From the NCBI RefSeq assembly GCF_004337985.1, contig NC_043744.1, forward strand, positions 2,330,408 through 2,394,407: 64,000 nt of DNA, written 5' to 3'. This DNA is from Pyricularia pennisetigena. Taxonomy: Eukaryota > Ascomycota > Sordariomycetes > Magnaporthales > Pyriculariaceae. The translations under genes were made by a program, and so were the position numbers. Each line of letters begins with the position of its first letter. Within the stretch, counting starts at the first letter, position 1. A model generated the notes under the pieces. It was not told the origin of the DNA. It saw only the letters and a list, made by a program, of their open reading frames with translations, and did no database searches. Shown one piece after another: positions 30,463-41,072 of the stretch.

Positions 30463-33088
30463 TCAAAGCTCGTCCTTCTCAGGGGCCTTTGGAGGAGCGG
30501 CACCCTCGCTCAAGTCATCCATGGTCATAATCTTCACCACCAGGCTGGTCCAGCCCGTAAAGTGCTGCGTTCGCTGCCCCTTGCCAGTCTCAGGGTTGTA
30601 CTGTTCCCAGGCGAAGCCCGTCTCCTCCCAGCTCTTGTAGACTGTATCAATGAGGTTGATTCGAAGTTTGGTGTACAAATCCTTGGCCTTTTGCTTGTAG
30701 GGGCCATCCTGAGTAGCAACATTCTGCATTGGTCAAACTGTTAGTCGAGCTTGCCAAACGCCAAGGAGGTGAACAAAGAGGTCCTCTTACCTTGAGCTGT
30801 ACCAAAGTGAGATAGTTGATGTTGATCCAAATTGGGCTTCTCCAGTAGTTCTCAGCCGTGCCGTAAAACTCGTTCTTCAAGCTCAGACTGCGAATACCAT
30901 GAGGGCTGAAGAGCTCTTCCTCATCACCTATCAGATCCAAGGTCTTCCCTAGTTTCGGGCTGTCAGGCTTGAGGAGACCGGTTATGAACGGAAACAAAGA
31001 GATGTAGCCCTTATGGCACACCAGCTGGTGCTCCTCAAAAGCGTCAATGGTTGCGTCACAGTAGCATCCATCCTTCTCGGACCAGTGCAGGTCATCTAGG
31101 TTGCGCTCAATGGCGTCCAAGTTCTTCTGAAACTCAGCGACCTCTTCGTGCATTCCCAACGCATCGGCAATGTTGAGAAGAGATTTGGTCATGAGACCCA
31201 TCCAAGACATGAGATCGACGTGCAGCTCGCCAGGGTGAGGGGGCTGAGGGCGAGGGTAGTCGTCCAGACCGCTGGTGAGAACATGTTGGACTGTTCGACC
31301 GCGCCACCTGTAGGCCTCCCGCTTGGAAAACGCCTCGCGGTCGTACGACTTGATATCTCCCTTCTGGGTCTTACGGAACCAGTCATACTGTCTACGCAGT
31401 AGCGGGTACAAGTTGCGCAGGAACTCAGTGCCTATGACGGGGTTCTCAATGTGCGCGTTGGCAACCGACGCTCCCTGAGAGAGCTGCTCTTTGTGCGCAG
31501 GCATGCTGCCGTTCGACTTGCGCAGCCTCTCGACGAATGTGTCTATGATAAAGAACAAAGTCGGCGGGTTTGCGTAGTGAGGGTATTGTACCTGAAATTC
31601 GGCGGGAACCTTGCTGCGAGCTTCGGCCCCCAGGATCTGCTCTCTTGCAATCCATCCATCATCATCCATCAAATTGAACCAGCTCTTGACGATCTCCAAA
31701 GTGAGATCCATATCCCAGTCGGCAATAGGGATCAGATGGAAGCCTTCATCCCACAAGAAACCACGAGGGAAGAAAGGCCGGGATGGAATGCTGGTAAACA
31801 GCTCACTAGGACCCTCCATACCCTCTTGCTTGCGAGCTCTGGCCTGGGCAGTCTCTTCCCAGAAGCCTTCGTTCTCCTCTTCATACTCGGGAGCGTAGGA
31901 GCGGTCGACCACAGAATCTCCGTAAAAGTAGCCTATACCACCAATGAGGTTCGAAAACATGCTACGGCCAAACTTCTTGTACTTGTCCGCCGTGAATGGC
32001 GCCTTTAGGTTGAAAACATCAGAGAACCGCTCGCCAAATGCCTCGGTAGTGGAACGGATCTCCCGAGTAACATCGTCGCTGCTGAGCTCTTTCCCAGCCG
32101 ATGCGCTGTTGAAGATGACATCAAACTCAAACGGCCCTTCGAATATCTTCTGGATGATGTGGACGTTGCCGCCACCAGGCTTGTGCGGGAGAGCGTATAC
32201 GTCACAGGGCGGTGGCGCGTCCTCGTCCGCGAAGCGCGATTGAATATTGTCAATGTGCTCCTTGAGCTGACGGAAGATGACGGGCTTTGCCTGCCAGAGC
32301 GCTTCCTCGGGAACGCTGGTTGACTGAACGGACGTCTTTTTAAGATCGCGCTCCTTTCCAAGCCTCTCGTCTCCGTCGGGATGGTTGCCAGTTCCTTTGG
32401 TGACCGAAATTTTGTAGTCGCCCAGGAACTCAGAGTTTCCTACGAGGGCAAGGTCTTCGGGGAAACCATTATCGTCGCCGGAGCCCACGGTCTCGAGACT
32501 TCCCAGGCCCTCCTGTGTGATGTACAGCCAGACGCCTGTCTTGAGGTCCTTGGCCGCGTCTGGTCGCAGTTCTCCCTTGATCCTTGCCGCCCAGCTGCCA
32601 CCATTTGCACCACCGGGGATTTTGACAAAGGACGTGCTAATGTCAATTTGGTTTTGAGCATCATGGATGGTTTGTACGCCTCCTCTCCTAGTGTCGTACT
32701 CGTCCCAGCCATAACCGGCCATTCCCTCGTTCTGCTCGCAGGTATACCTTATGTCTGCATGGAGAAGAAGTTTATGAGAAAACTGTCAGAGCTGGTTTGG
32801 TCTATCGTTTGTTTAGTATACCGGCGGGCCTCTCAACTCACGATGCTGGACCTCATTGTAGTTGTCGAGCTTCGCCCATAGCAAGCCCAGATTCAGAGAC
32901 TTGGGCGTCCGTGAGCGGACTCCGAAATAAAGATTTGGCTTGTAAGGTCCCCATAATAAAGTATCGTTGTTCAGGCGCGCAACCTCGGTGTTCAGGATGG
33001 ACTCGTCCTCTGCGACGACAGCGCCGAACAAGCTTCCCAGCAGGACGGACGTGACCAGGAAGTCCTTCAATTGGCGCTTAAAGGTCAT
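30463..33088 (-). CDS. CWH41: Mannosyl-oligosaccharide glucosidase I (GH63), ER
   Basis: Three exons, 33088-32842, 32754-30791 and 30723-30463, introns of 87 and 67 bp, giving 823 residues. The product removes the outermost glucose from Glc3Man9GlcNAc2 in the ER. Motifs: LLWGPYKPNLYFGVRSRTP near the start, TCEQNEGMAGYGWDEYD formed across the first splice, FPRGFLWDEGFH with the catalytic-domain signature, and SPIWININYLTLVQLK before the last splice. The N-terminus has a hydrophobic stretch LVTSVLLGSLFGAVVA followed by ED, read here as a signal peptide or short anchor. The protein ends in exactly KDEL, a retrieval signal, whereas yeast Cwh41 is a type II membrane protein; this suggests a lumenal enzyme retained by the KDEL receptor. 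It is convergent with CYC2. Confidence 0.95.
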
Positions 33089-33519
33089 GACGACCAGCTA
33101 GAAAGCGAAGAGCTTGTCTTCGCGTACCTGTGGACCAGCCTGGGTTTCAATATCGTGGTGAAAGCCTGTCGGGAGTTTGATTTTGCAACTTGCAGGAAGC
33201 TTCAATCCAAGCTTGCATCTGCAGCTACGAGGTTCCAACAGCAATCAGTTATGACCACGTTTGGTGACAGCGATCTGAGAGGAGCTACGTAACACCACTA
33301 GCATTTGTGGAACATCGGCGGTAGAGGGGCGATGGTAGGTTGGTCCAGGGTCGGACATGGGTATAGCTCCCTGCAGGTGGGGGCTCAACGCCGGCTTCTC
33401 CCTCCCCCTTACATGGCGGGGTGACGGGATTGAGGTTGTTGTGCTAATCATGGTTGATGGATTGCCCAGCAGCTGGTTGTTTTCATAGATTTGGAATACG
33501 CTTAGGAATCAGAGCTTTG

Positions 33520-33559
<40 letters not shown>

Positions 33560-34321
33560 TAAACAACATGTCGTGCAAAGAACTGCAAACGGTGATAACC
33601 TCTCATTGTTAGGTAGGCAGGTAAGGTACTATACCTAGGTACGGGGTACGGTATAAACAGGTAGGTAGAATCGGATATTTTCTAAGCTCCCAGTTCAAGT
33701 ACCACACTAAAGCTGAAAATGGTTTGGCGCGAGTCTATTCCTTGCCCATTTATTATTTCTTCATAACGGGTTACGAAAGAAATAGATGTGCTTGCATCTA
33801 CACTATAATTCGCCAAGGCTGAGAAGAATTTGGAACTCGCCATTTGTCTCTGTTGCTTGGGCGTAACCTACTAGATAGCAAATCTCCTGGTCCTTTCAAA
33901 GGTAGGATGACAAGACTCTATGTATTTACAGACAGACATGTAGTCTGTTCTCCATCGCGAAAGATGAAAAGGGGAGCACGTGCATGCTTTTTTTCTTTCT
34001 TTTTTGTTTAAGCAGCGCATGATAAGCATCTGCCGGCATGACCATACTCACCAATAGTAGGTGCATATTGACAATCAAAATATTTCAGAGGGTTCGGATC
34101 GAAACTCACAGCAGATTCGTCTAGTTTCTGCAGGATTCAGGAGCTCTTTGGGAAAAGGAGCGACTTTTCAAGCTAGAAAAAAGAATGGTTTGGATTGAGC
34201 TAAAGGTCGCAACCAGGGTTGTCAAGAGAAATATCAAGGCATACATACATTCGCAGAGAGCTGATGCACCCCAAGGTAGTAGTTTTCATCAACGTTTCGT
34301 CGCAAGACCCTGCTCAGACTC
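33089..34321. other. Intergenic region upstream of glucosidase I
   Basis: 1.23 kb holding the glucosidase I promoter and the 3' flank of the SNRNP27 gene. It contains a T37 homopolymer at 33522-33558 and a block of TAGGTA/TACCTA-type short repeats at about 33609-33667. No recognisable gene. Confidence 0.55.
33522..33558. repeat. T37 homopolymer
   Basis: An uninterrupted run of 37 T on the + strand in intergenic sequence. Length is likely unreliable in assembly. Confidence 0.85.
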
Positions 34322-35203
34322 CTACCGAGTCGGGCTCAATGGCCTGTTAAATCCTCCAGCACGGTTCATGTACTGACGGTACTCGGTCTTTTTCTCTTTG
34401 CGGACTGCGCCGACATTGTTGCCCAGAATTTTGGTATTCTTTGTCGTACCGAAGCCACCGAAGCCCATCATGGCTTGCATCGCAGCAACATCATCGTCTT
34501 GCGCAACTTCGACGTCGTCATCGTCATCATCGACGTTTTGCCCCATGGGTGTGTCGATTTGACCCAAATTCTTGTCGTCTCGATCCCGGCCGCGTTTTCC
34601 CTCATCGTATTGGCTGCCTACTTTGACGGACATGGCTGCGCCCGACCGCTCGGGGCCTCCCCTAGTCCTAGTGGGGAGATCAGTCTCTCGATCGTTACGC
34701 CTGTCTCGTCCTGGGCTTGTGCTGCGGCGTCGCGGCGATGCTGAACGCCGGCTATCTCTGTCGCGCCGGTCATGATCTGGAGAAGTGTCAGCTATGAAAA
34801 ATTCACCAAGAAAGCATCCCAGAACAAAGAGCGCCATCAGCATGTGGCGGTTGGAAATCTTACCTCTGTTATACCCGCGCTCCCTGTCGGCCGGGTTACG
34901 CTCCTCAGCACGTCGCCGATCACCGCGGTTATCATCCTGTAGTCTCCGGGGCCTTTCCCTGGTTTCCCGGTCACGCGACCTATCGCGATCATCCCGTCGG
35001 CGGTCGCGATGGCTGTCTCCGCGATCTGCAGATCTCGAACGCGAGCGATGCCGCCGACTCCTATTGTCGCGGTCGTCGTCTCTCCTGCGATAATCATCGC
35101 CGCGGTCTCGTCTGTCCCTCCGTCCATCGGACTCGTGACGGCTCCGGAATCCGCCGCTGTTTTCTCTGCCGTCGTCGCGACGGGGTCTCCTATCTCCGGC
35201 CAT
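34322..35203 (-). CDS. SNRNP27: U4/U6.U5 tri-snRNP 27 kDa protein
   Basis: Two exons, 35203-34864 and 34776-34322, giving 264 residues. The N-terminal 190 residues are an Arg/Asp/Ser/Glu-rich RS-type domain. The conserved C-terminal SNRNP27 domain is clear: MQAMMGFGGFGTTKNTK, then NNVGAVRKEKKTEYRQYMNR and GGFNRPLS at the end. Human SNRNP27 is part of the tri-snRNP and influences 5' splice-site choice. The intron at 34777-34863 (GTAAGA donor, GCTGAC branch, CCAG acceptor) is 87 bp with no stop in frame; if retained it would add 29 mostly hydrophobic residues in the middle of the RS domain, which is out of character, so it is treated as an intron. Confidence 0.9.
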   Translation of the reverse strand: MAGDRRPRRDDGRENSGGFRSRHESDGRRDRRDRGDDYRRRDDDRDNRSRRHRSRSRSADRGDSHRDRRRDDRDRSRDRETRERPRRLQDDNRGDRRRAEERNPADRERGYNRGKISNRHMLMALFVLGCFLGEFFIADTSPDHDRRDRDSRRSASPRRRSTSPGRDRRNDRETDLPTRTRGGPERSGAAMSVKVGSQYDEGKRGRDRDDKNLGQIDTPMGQNVDDDDDDVEVAQDDDVAAMQAMMGFGGFGTTKNTKILGNNVGAVRKEKKTEYRQYMNRAGGFNRPLSPTR

Positions 35204-35618
35204 GACACGATTAGGACGTGGTTATACTCGGTTTACGCGTGTTCGTAGTGATCGGGTTGTTTTGGGCAAGCGAGAAAGAGGTTCGCGCGGTGTGCTATCG
35301 GCTTGATAATGGTTGATTGATAGTTGAAGTTGTAGTTGCGGCGACCTTGTTGCAGATGCAGGTCGGGAGCGTCGCGCATCATAATCCTTAATCCTGGAAA
35401 CTTCCCGAAGACAATCACGTGGGATTTGTCAAAATATGGGTTAGGGTTCAGCCTGAAGGTGCAACCAGCATGCCAGCAAGAAATCAAGCTGCCATCTCCA
35501 TGCCTGTAGACGCCATATGAAAGCATAGCTCAAGTAAAGTAGCCTGGGTTCCATATTCTTACACTCAAAACTTGGCCAAATGACTTTAATTTGATTGAGT
35601 ATCTCGTATCTCATGTTG
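35204..35618. other. Intergenic region SNRNP27 / ELP5
   Basis: 415 bp with the SNRNP27 promoter and ELP5 3' end. No gene is seen. Confidence 0.5.
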
Positions 35619-36884
35619 TCATATTTCATCCTCCTCATCATCGAAATCATCCTCTCTGCCCATTTCATATAGAATCCGGCCTCCTTCTCCACCACCAATA
35701 TCAGTCTGGGCATCAAAGTAGGGAAGCACTATACCGTCCCTGTCCTGACGTTGCTTCTCAGTCAAGCCAAGGTTGAAAGTAGTCTCCATATCCTCCTCGG
35801 TACCGGTAGGATTAGAACCGTTTGCCTCTCCTGCAGTTGGATTGGCAAACGCCGGGTGATCCGATAGTAGGTTGACACTAGCCAAGGCATTTGTGCCTTC
35901 TCGAGAAGCATTTGCAGGAGGCACTAGCACAAACTTTTCAGATACGGCACGGCCACTCCGTCGCCTCATCTCCATCTCAAGAACAATTCCACCACTTGAA
36001 TCGCCCGCCATGGCTCCTTGCAGGCCGATCAAGACTCCCTCACGGCCCTCTCGTAGGCCCCACTCGGGTTCCTGCTCACTCCTGTTCCGTGCCTTGTTGA
36101 TCTCTACGGCCTGGTAGAGATTCGAAACTCGGAACACTGCCGTAGCCAAATGGCGGAGCACAGTCAAGGGCTCCGGCTCGTACTCGTTCAAGGAGCCAGG
36201 GCCACTTTTGGGTAGCACCAGTGGCACGTCTGCATGGTAGACCCCAATGACCGAGGAAGCTGGTGTTACGATACTTGACAGGAACACGGCAAGTAACCGC
36301 GGCTCTGCCACTGCCAAAGCATTTAGTGAATCGATGATGACAAGTGTTTCTATGATGGATGGATGAGGGGTTAGTTTTTTTTTTTTTTTTTTTTTTTTTT
36401 TATATATATTACTAGCGTCTGGCCTGTATTTCAAAATACTAAATGTTGTATTACTCACTTGACGCTTCTGTAGCCTTGACCCCTGGTTGAGCAACTGTCT
36501 TGGGGTCTGGACAATGTGCTGCGATTTCATTCCTCAGAGCCTGGAGTGACTTTCTCCTAGCTTTGATGAAGATATCCACCTCGACTGGCTTTTTGAGAGT
36601 CGCAAAAGACACAAAAACTATCTTGGTTTTCGATAGCTACTTTGAGTGTGATTCCTCACGAGGTCAGCAACTTACTGCCATCCATTATGAGAAACACGAT
36701 ACTGCATGTTCATTCGGCAACAAACCTTGGCCCTAAGGGAGAATTCCCGGATCAAAGGCCAGGCGGTCTGGTCCAAAGAGTCGAGTACGAGTGTGAGGGG
36801 ACTGGCGCCGTCCCGGAGATTCAACAGCTTTTGCACCAGCAAAAGGCTGTGAGAACGTCGGTGGGCACTTGTCGAAGGCGCCAT
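35619..36884 (-). CDS. ELP5: Elongator complex subunit 5
   Basis: Three exons, 36884-36726, 36636-36459 and 36349-35619, introns of 89 and 109 bp, giving 355 residues. N-terminal LLLVQKLLNLRD and TLVLDSLDQTAWPLIREF, the middle KTKIVFVSFATLKKP, and TLVIIDSLNALA form the RecA-like fold of the Elp4-Elp5-Elp6 ring, without a Walker A motif as expected. The C-terminus ends in FNLGLTEKQRQDRDGIVLPYFDAQ and a very acidic tail, the Elp5 hallmark. Elongator modifies wobble uridines of tRNAs; the Elp456 ring binds tRNA and acts in the cytosol. The first donor is the weaker GTTTGT and its acceptor is the second of two nearby AGs, chosen because the first would create a stop. Intron 2 carries a T27 run followed by TA repeats. 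Confidence 0.9.
36375..36409. repeat. T27 plus TA repeat inside ELP5 intron 2
   Basis: A run of 27 T on the + strand (A on the transcript) followed by TATATATAT. It lies between donor and acceptor of the 109-bp intron and forms about a third of it. Confidence 0.8.
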
Positions 36885-37822
36885 GTCTCGAATTCAGGCA
36901 GACGAAGGAGGGCTAATTTTGATGCTAGATTGTATGAGATGGTATGCAGCACGTCTGGTATTCCTCCAAAATTGTCTTTCGTCATTGAGAATCTCTGCAA
37001 TGATGCCGTCTCTCGTTTCAATTCGCTCACTGAGGAAAGTGTGGGTGTCAGTGGAGTGGGGGGCGTTGAAATACTGGAGTTTTACTGCCACACATCGTAG
37101 CGCAGGTTGAGTTTAGTAGGGTCCCCCTTTCGCCAACCTTGGGCACCTCAAGTCTGAAAAAAGACACAGATCAACCAACTATGGCTTACATTCTAATTAC
37201 CCCCTCACATCTATTTTAAAGACCCAATTGACCGACTCTTCTTCATCGAGCTTTGCCACATTGCACAAGCATAATGACAATGCAACCCGATTCGACGTAC
37301 CAGTCGCAGAAGATGGAGCGGCATGAGTTCATTTGAAGGAAGAGCTGCAATTCGGCGACAGCTAATCCGCCATCATCTGCCGGCTGCACCATCCTTCCGT
37401 ACCTTCTCGCGTTTTCCATATTGCCATCACGATGGAAATCGAGAACACTATCCGGTGGCTCTGGGAGTCCGTCACAATCAAACTCAATCTATATAGCTGT
37501 TTTTGGCCAGCATTTAAGGGCGGTGGACCAATCGCTTTGGGTCTATCAAAGAGGATTATTAGAGTGTGTCTGTGGTTTGCCATACGAGAGTGCTTAATAT
37601 GGCCATTGCATCGGAACCAGAAAATGCTGCCATCTTACATGCAGTTTTCTGACTGCATGTCTTCACTCGAGGATGCCGGTGGCTACCCTGCCCGAGATGT
37701 ACATGTGTATATTATGATCCCTTGTTGGACTGCCCCCTGAAACCTGATGGATCATTTTCTTTATCCGCTTGCTTTAGTCTCGCTCTGAAAACCTCGTCGT
37801 TATCCTCTGCTGGAATCATCAG
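36885..37822. promoter_or_regulatory. Divergent promoter region ELP5 / aspartic protease
   Basis: 938 bp between divergent start codons. Open frames here are short and not recognisable. TATTTTAAA at about 37212-37220 is AT-rich but not a clear TATA box. Confidence 0.45.
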
Positions 37823-39432
37823 ATGCTCAACTTCCGTGGCCCGCTGGCAAAATGCCTTTTAGGCACCGCCTTTGTGTTGTTGGCGGCCAGCTCTCCGGTT
37901 GAACTAGGGAGAAGAGCCCCTGCCATCGCAGCAACTTCTGATACACTCCATCTCCAGCGCCATGTACGTCACGGTGCACACCCGACATCTCGCATTGGCT
38001 TCAAGAGTCTTGAGGGTGTTGTGGACTACAAGTCACAGGACCGCAAGCCTGTCGTGGCAGATCTCAATGGCAACACCGACTTTGTCACGGCAGCAACACT
38101 GGCTGCTAGACAGGACGGAAACGAGCCTATCGGCGAGGGTGTTGGTCCTGCCATAAATGCGCACAGCCAAGTTGAATACATCACTCCTGTATCTTCTAAT
38201 GGTGATACCTACAGCCTCATCATTGACACTGGAAGTAGCGACACTTGGTTTGTGCGTGAAGGTTGGTATTGAAGTTGATACATTTCACATCTCTAACAAA
38301 GACTTCGATCAAGTAACATGATTGAGCTGCTGATGACATGTCAACGGTAGGGTTCCAGTGTCTCGACTATCGGCAACAGCCAGTACCATATGAAGCATGC
38401 CAGTTTGGCCCTGCCTGGCAGGGAGACTTTCCTGGCGGCAAGATACCAAATAAGCAGTTCCAGGTCCGCTACGGATCCTCCAATGGCCCTTTTCTAACCG
38501 GTGAAATGGGCTATGCTGAGCAAGTCACCCTATCTAATCTGAAGAGCCGCATCACTGCTAAGATTTCTAACAACAAGCGAATAGCATCACTGTCGCCAAC
38601 ATCACGGTGGAAACACAGGAGATTGCCCACGCGACTTATGGCATGTGGTTCGGCGATGGCCTTACGAGCGGAATCTTGGGCCTCGGACTTCGAGGACTCA
38701 CCGGGCTTTCTTCTGAAGATACATATGACCCCGTGGCAATCTCCATCAGCAAGCAGACTAGAGAGCCAATCTTCAGTCTTGCACTGCATCGCGACGAGTC
38801 CGAGTCCTTTATAGCCTTTGGAGGAGTACCGCCGCAGGTCAAAACCACCGGGCCTTGGGCGACGACCCCAATCCAGAAGCTTCAGCGTTCTGGCGGGGGA
38901 GACCCGGACTATTACTTCTACACTGTATTGTTGGACCAGATCCTGATGAACAACACTCGACTGAGCCTCCGCGCAGATAACCTGCCGGGGTTCATTGTTG
39001 ATAGTGGGACTACGTTAAATTACTTCCCCTTCGGTGAGTCCTTGAAGAATGGCCCTCGCTCGGCGACGTTTCATGGTACACAATGAATTGACTGGTTATG
39101 GTGGAAACACGACAGAAATTGCTGTTGCCGTCAACAACCTGTTTGATCCTCCTGCCATACTCGACAGTAGCCAAGGAGCCTGGTTTGTTCCTTGCACCGG
39201 GACCACGGCGCCTTCTCTCGGCATCACTCTGGGCGGAACGACGCTCTGGACTGACTCCAGCAGTATGATTCTGCCCGAGGTCAAGAATGCAGAGGGTCTA
39301 TGTGCGACTGGCATCTCGGCGACAGATGCGTTTCCGTACATTCTGGGAGACACATTCATGCAAAACATTGTCACAGTGTTTGACCTGAGCGACAAGATGG
39401 AGATCAGGTACGCGCAGAGAGATCTTGCTTGA
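37823..39432 (+). CDS. Secreted pepsin-like aspartic protease (family A1)
   Basis: Four exons, 37823-38261, 38351-38519, 38585-39033 and 39116-39432, giving 457 residues. A signal peptide (CLLGTAFVLLAASSPVEL) and a propeptide precede the mature enzyme. Both catalytic motifs are present: LIIDTGSSDTWF and FIVDSGTTLNYF. Splices restore family blocks: REGFQCLD across intron 1, GEMGYADITVANITV across intron 2 and NYFPFEIAVAVNNLFDPPA across intron 3. Intron 2 is best read as a GC-AG intron (GCAAGT donor at 38520); no GT donor gives the right phase. Homologues are secreted acid proteases, and some of this type are GPI-anchored (yapsin-like), but no clear C-terminal anchor is visible here. It has no neighbouring secondary-metabolism genes. 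The weak first donor (GTTGGT) is the least certain boundary. Confidence 0.88.
38520..38584 (+). other. GC-AG intron in the aspartic protease gene
   Basis: The 65-bp intron starts GCAAGT, the known consensus of GC-AG introns, has a TTTCTAAC branch-like site and ends ATAG. It is in phase 2 and joins GCT GA to C ATC, making Asp in GYADITV. Confidence 0.75.
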
Positions 39433-39740
39433 CTGAAGTACTTGCACTTTGTATCTGGTACAATCAGAATGGTATAGGCTTTACTATCTGGAGGACGACT
39501 AGTTTATAAGGAGCAAGACGTGGTGTCCAGTTTTCTGTCCAAGAAATCCCTGCATTAACGCCGCGTAACTGAAACCCGGTGACTTGTTTGTATTATCTAC
39601 ATGACGCTTGCAAAAGCCGAGAACGGCCGATATGGTTTGGGTGTTTGGGTGTTTTCCCCTATGCACATTAAAAGACGTGCCTTTCGAGGCCCACTGGTTA
39701 TGTGCTAAAAGCAAGATTGCACTTGTCTCATACCAAANNC
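39433..39740. other. Convergent intergenic region protease / ASXH
   Basis: 308 bp with a two-base N run at 39738-39739 next to the ASXH stop codon. It might include a further ASXH exon, but I cannot support one. Confidence 0.45.
39738..39739. other. Two undefined bases
   Basis: NN in otherwise good sequence, immediately after the ASXH stop codon. This marks a local assembly ambiguity that could hide an indel. Confidence 0.95.
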
Positions 39741-41072
39741 TCATATACCTACCTCAGTAGTACTGCAGCAGTTCGGCTGCCCGAGTTTCCGGCCGAGAGG
39801 TTTCTCCTCCTGCTGTTGCTGTTTGGTCTCCTGGGGCGGCAATCTAAGCGGCTCATCCGCCACTTCTGCCTCGCAATTCCTTCCCGAGCCCTCATTCTCA
39901 GCATTTTCTATCTCCCGAGTCTTATCCGCCATCATCCCCGCCTTGTTCTTTTGTTCCTCTCCCTTCTCGTGGGCCCGCAGCGCCGCAACCCTCTCTGGCT
40001 CCGGGTAGCCCTCGGGCGGCTCGGCGCCCCAGTCGTCCCGAAACTTCTTCCTTAGAAAGTCGTCAAAGTCACCGTTTTTGCGCCTGAGGTGTGCCTCCTG
40101 CGCCTGCAGGATCCACTCGGGCTCGTGCCGGCCCAGGCGTATGTTGGTCAGGTACTGGGCACAGTCGTGCCTGAAGTCGTCGCTGTTCAGCATGGCCTGA
40201 GTGTTTGGCCGCGCCTGCGGCGTACCCTTGTCCAGGACGAAGCCTGAAGGGAACAGCGGGATCAGGGACTGTTGTTGGGCTGGCGAAAGGCCATCCCAAG
40301 CTAGTGGGTTGCAGAGCATCGCCTGGGTTAGTTGTTGTTAGCATGCCTGAAAGGAAAGAAAGATGGATATAGAGATTTTGGAAGGGGAAAAAGCAACTGT
40401 AAAGTCCTGATTGGTCACAATACAGACAAGATACAAATAATACAACCAAAAGCAGCGCACATCTGCCATTTCCACCGAATTTTGAACCACACCTACCCTC
40501 AAGTCAATATTTTTCTTCACCAGTGGAGAATTCGGACTGGTATAAACAAAAGGCGGCTCCCATTGCTTCTTGCGGCGCTTTGCAGCCGGGGTGGGGCCTT
40601 TCTTGGCGGACGGGGCCGGAGCCGTAGTCGCAGTCGTAGCCGAGGGCTGGACCTTGCTTTCCCTTTTCCTCTTGGGTCTGGAAGAAGCACAAGAAGAATA
40701 TGGGGTATCGGCTACATCAATCGATGGCTCAACAGCCTCAATCCCTGCCGGCTGGATATCCGCCGTGACTTGGGCAGGTGGAGTTGATTCCTTGCCATTG
40801 ACAACCGTGACCTCGAGCGGTGCTGGGGTAGCAGCCTTGTCCGAGACTGCGGGAGAAATTCTGCTATTCGCCACGGTGACTGTGTCGTGATCCTCCGGCT
40901 CTTCCGGTTCAATCTCGCAAGCGACAACGATCACATCCTCCTCGCTGGGCTTTGGTGCCGAGGTATCCTTCATTCGTGGGCGACTTTGGGACTCGAAGCC
41001 GTGGACTTCATCGTCAGAAACGGGCGGAGCTGAGAGTTCTGATGACGAAGGACTGACGGCCGCCATATTCAT
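39741..41072 (-). CDS. Fungal ASXH (Asx-homology/DEUBAD) domain protein
   Basis: Two exons, 41072-40497 and 40322-39741, with a 174-bp intron, giving 385 residues. The first 150 residues are disordered and acidic, followed by two basic clusters (PKRKRESK, AKRRKKQWEPP) that look like nuclear localisation signals. The splice joins LVKKNIDLR to AMLCNPLAWDGLSPAQQQSLIPLFP, the start of an ASXH domain, which continues through DDFRHDCAQYLTNIRLG and WILQAQEAHLRRKNGDFDDFL. In animals Asx/ASXL proteins use this domain to activate the BAP1 deubiquitinase of histone H2A; in fungi the partner is unknown. The frame ends in a Gln-rich tail with the stop just before the NN; a GTAGGT donor overlaps the last codons, so an additional C-terminal exon is possible. 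Confidence 0.82.

Noticed and set aside
34777..34863. Membrane segment in the tri-snRNP 27K protein
   Set aside because: The hydrophobic stretch is encoded by an intron with GTAAGA, branch and CCAG signals.
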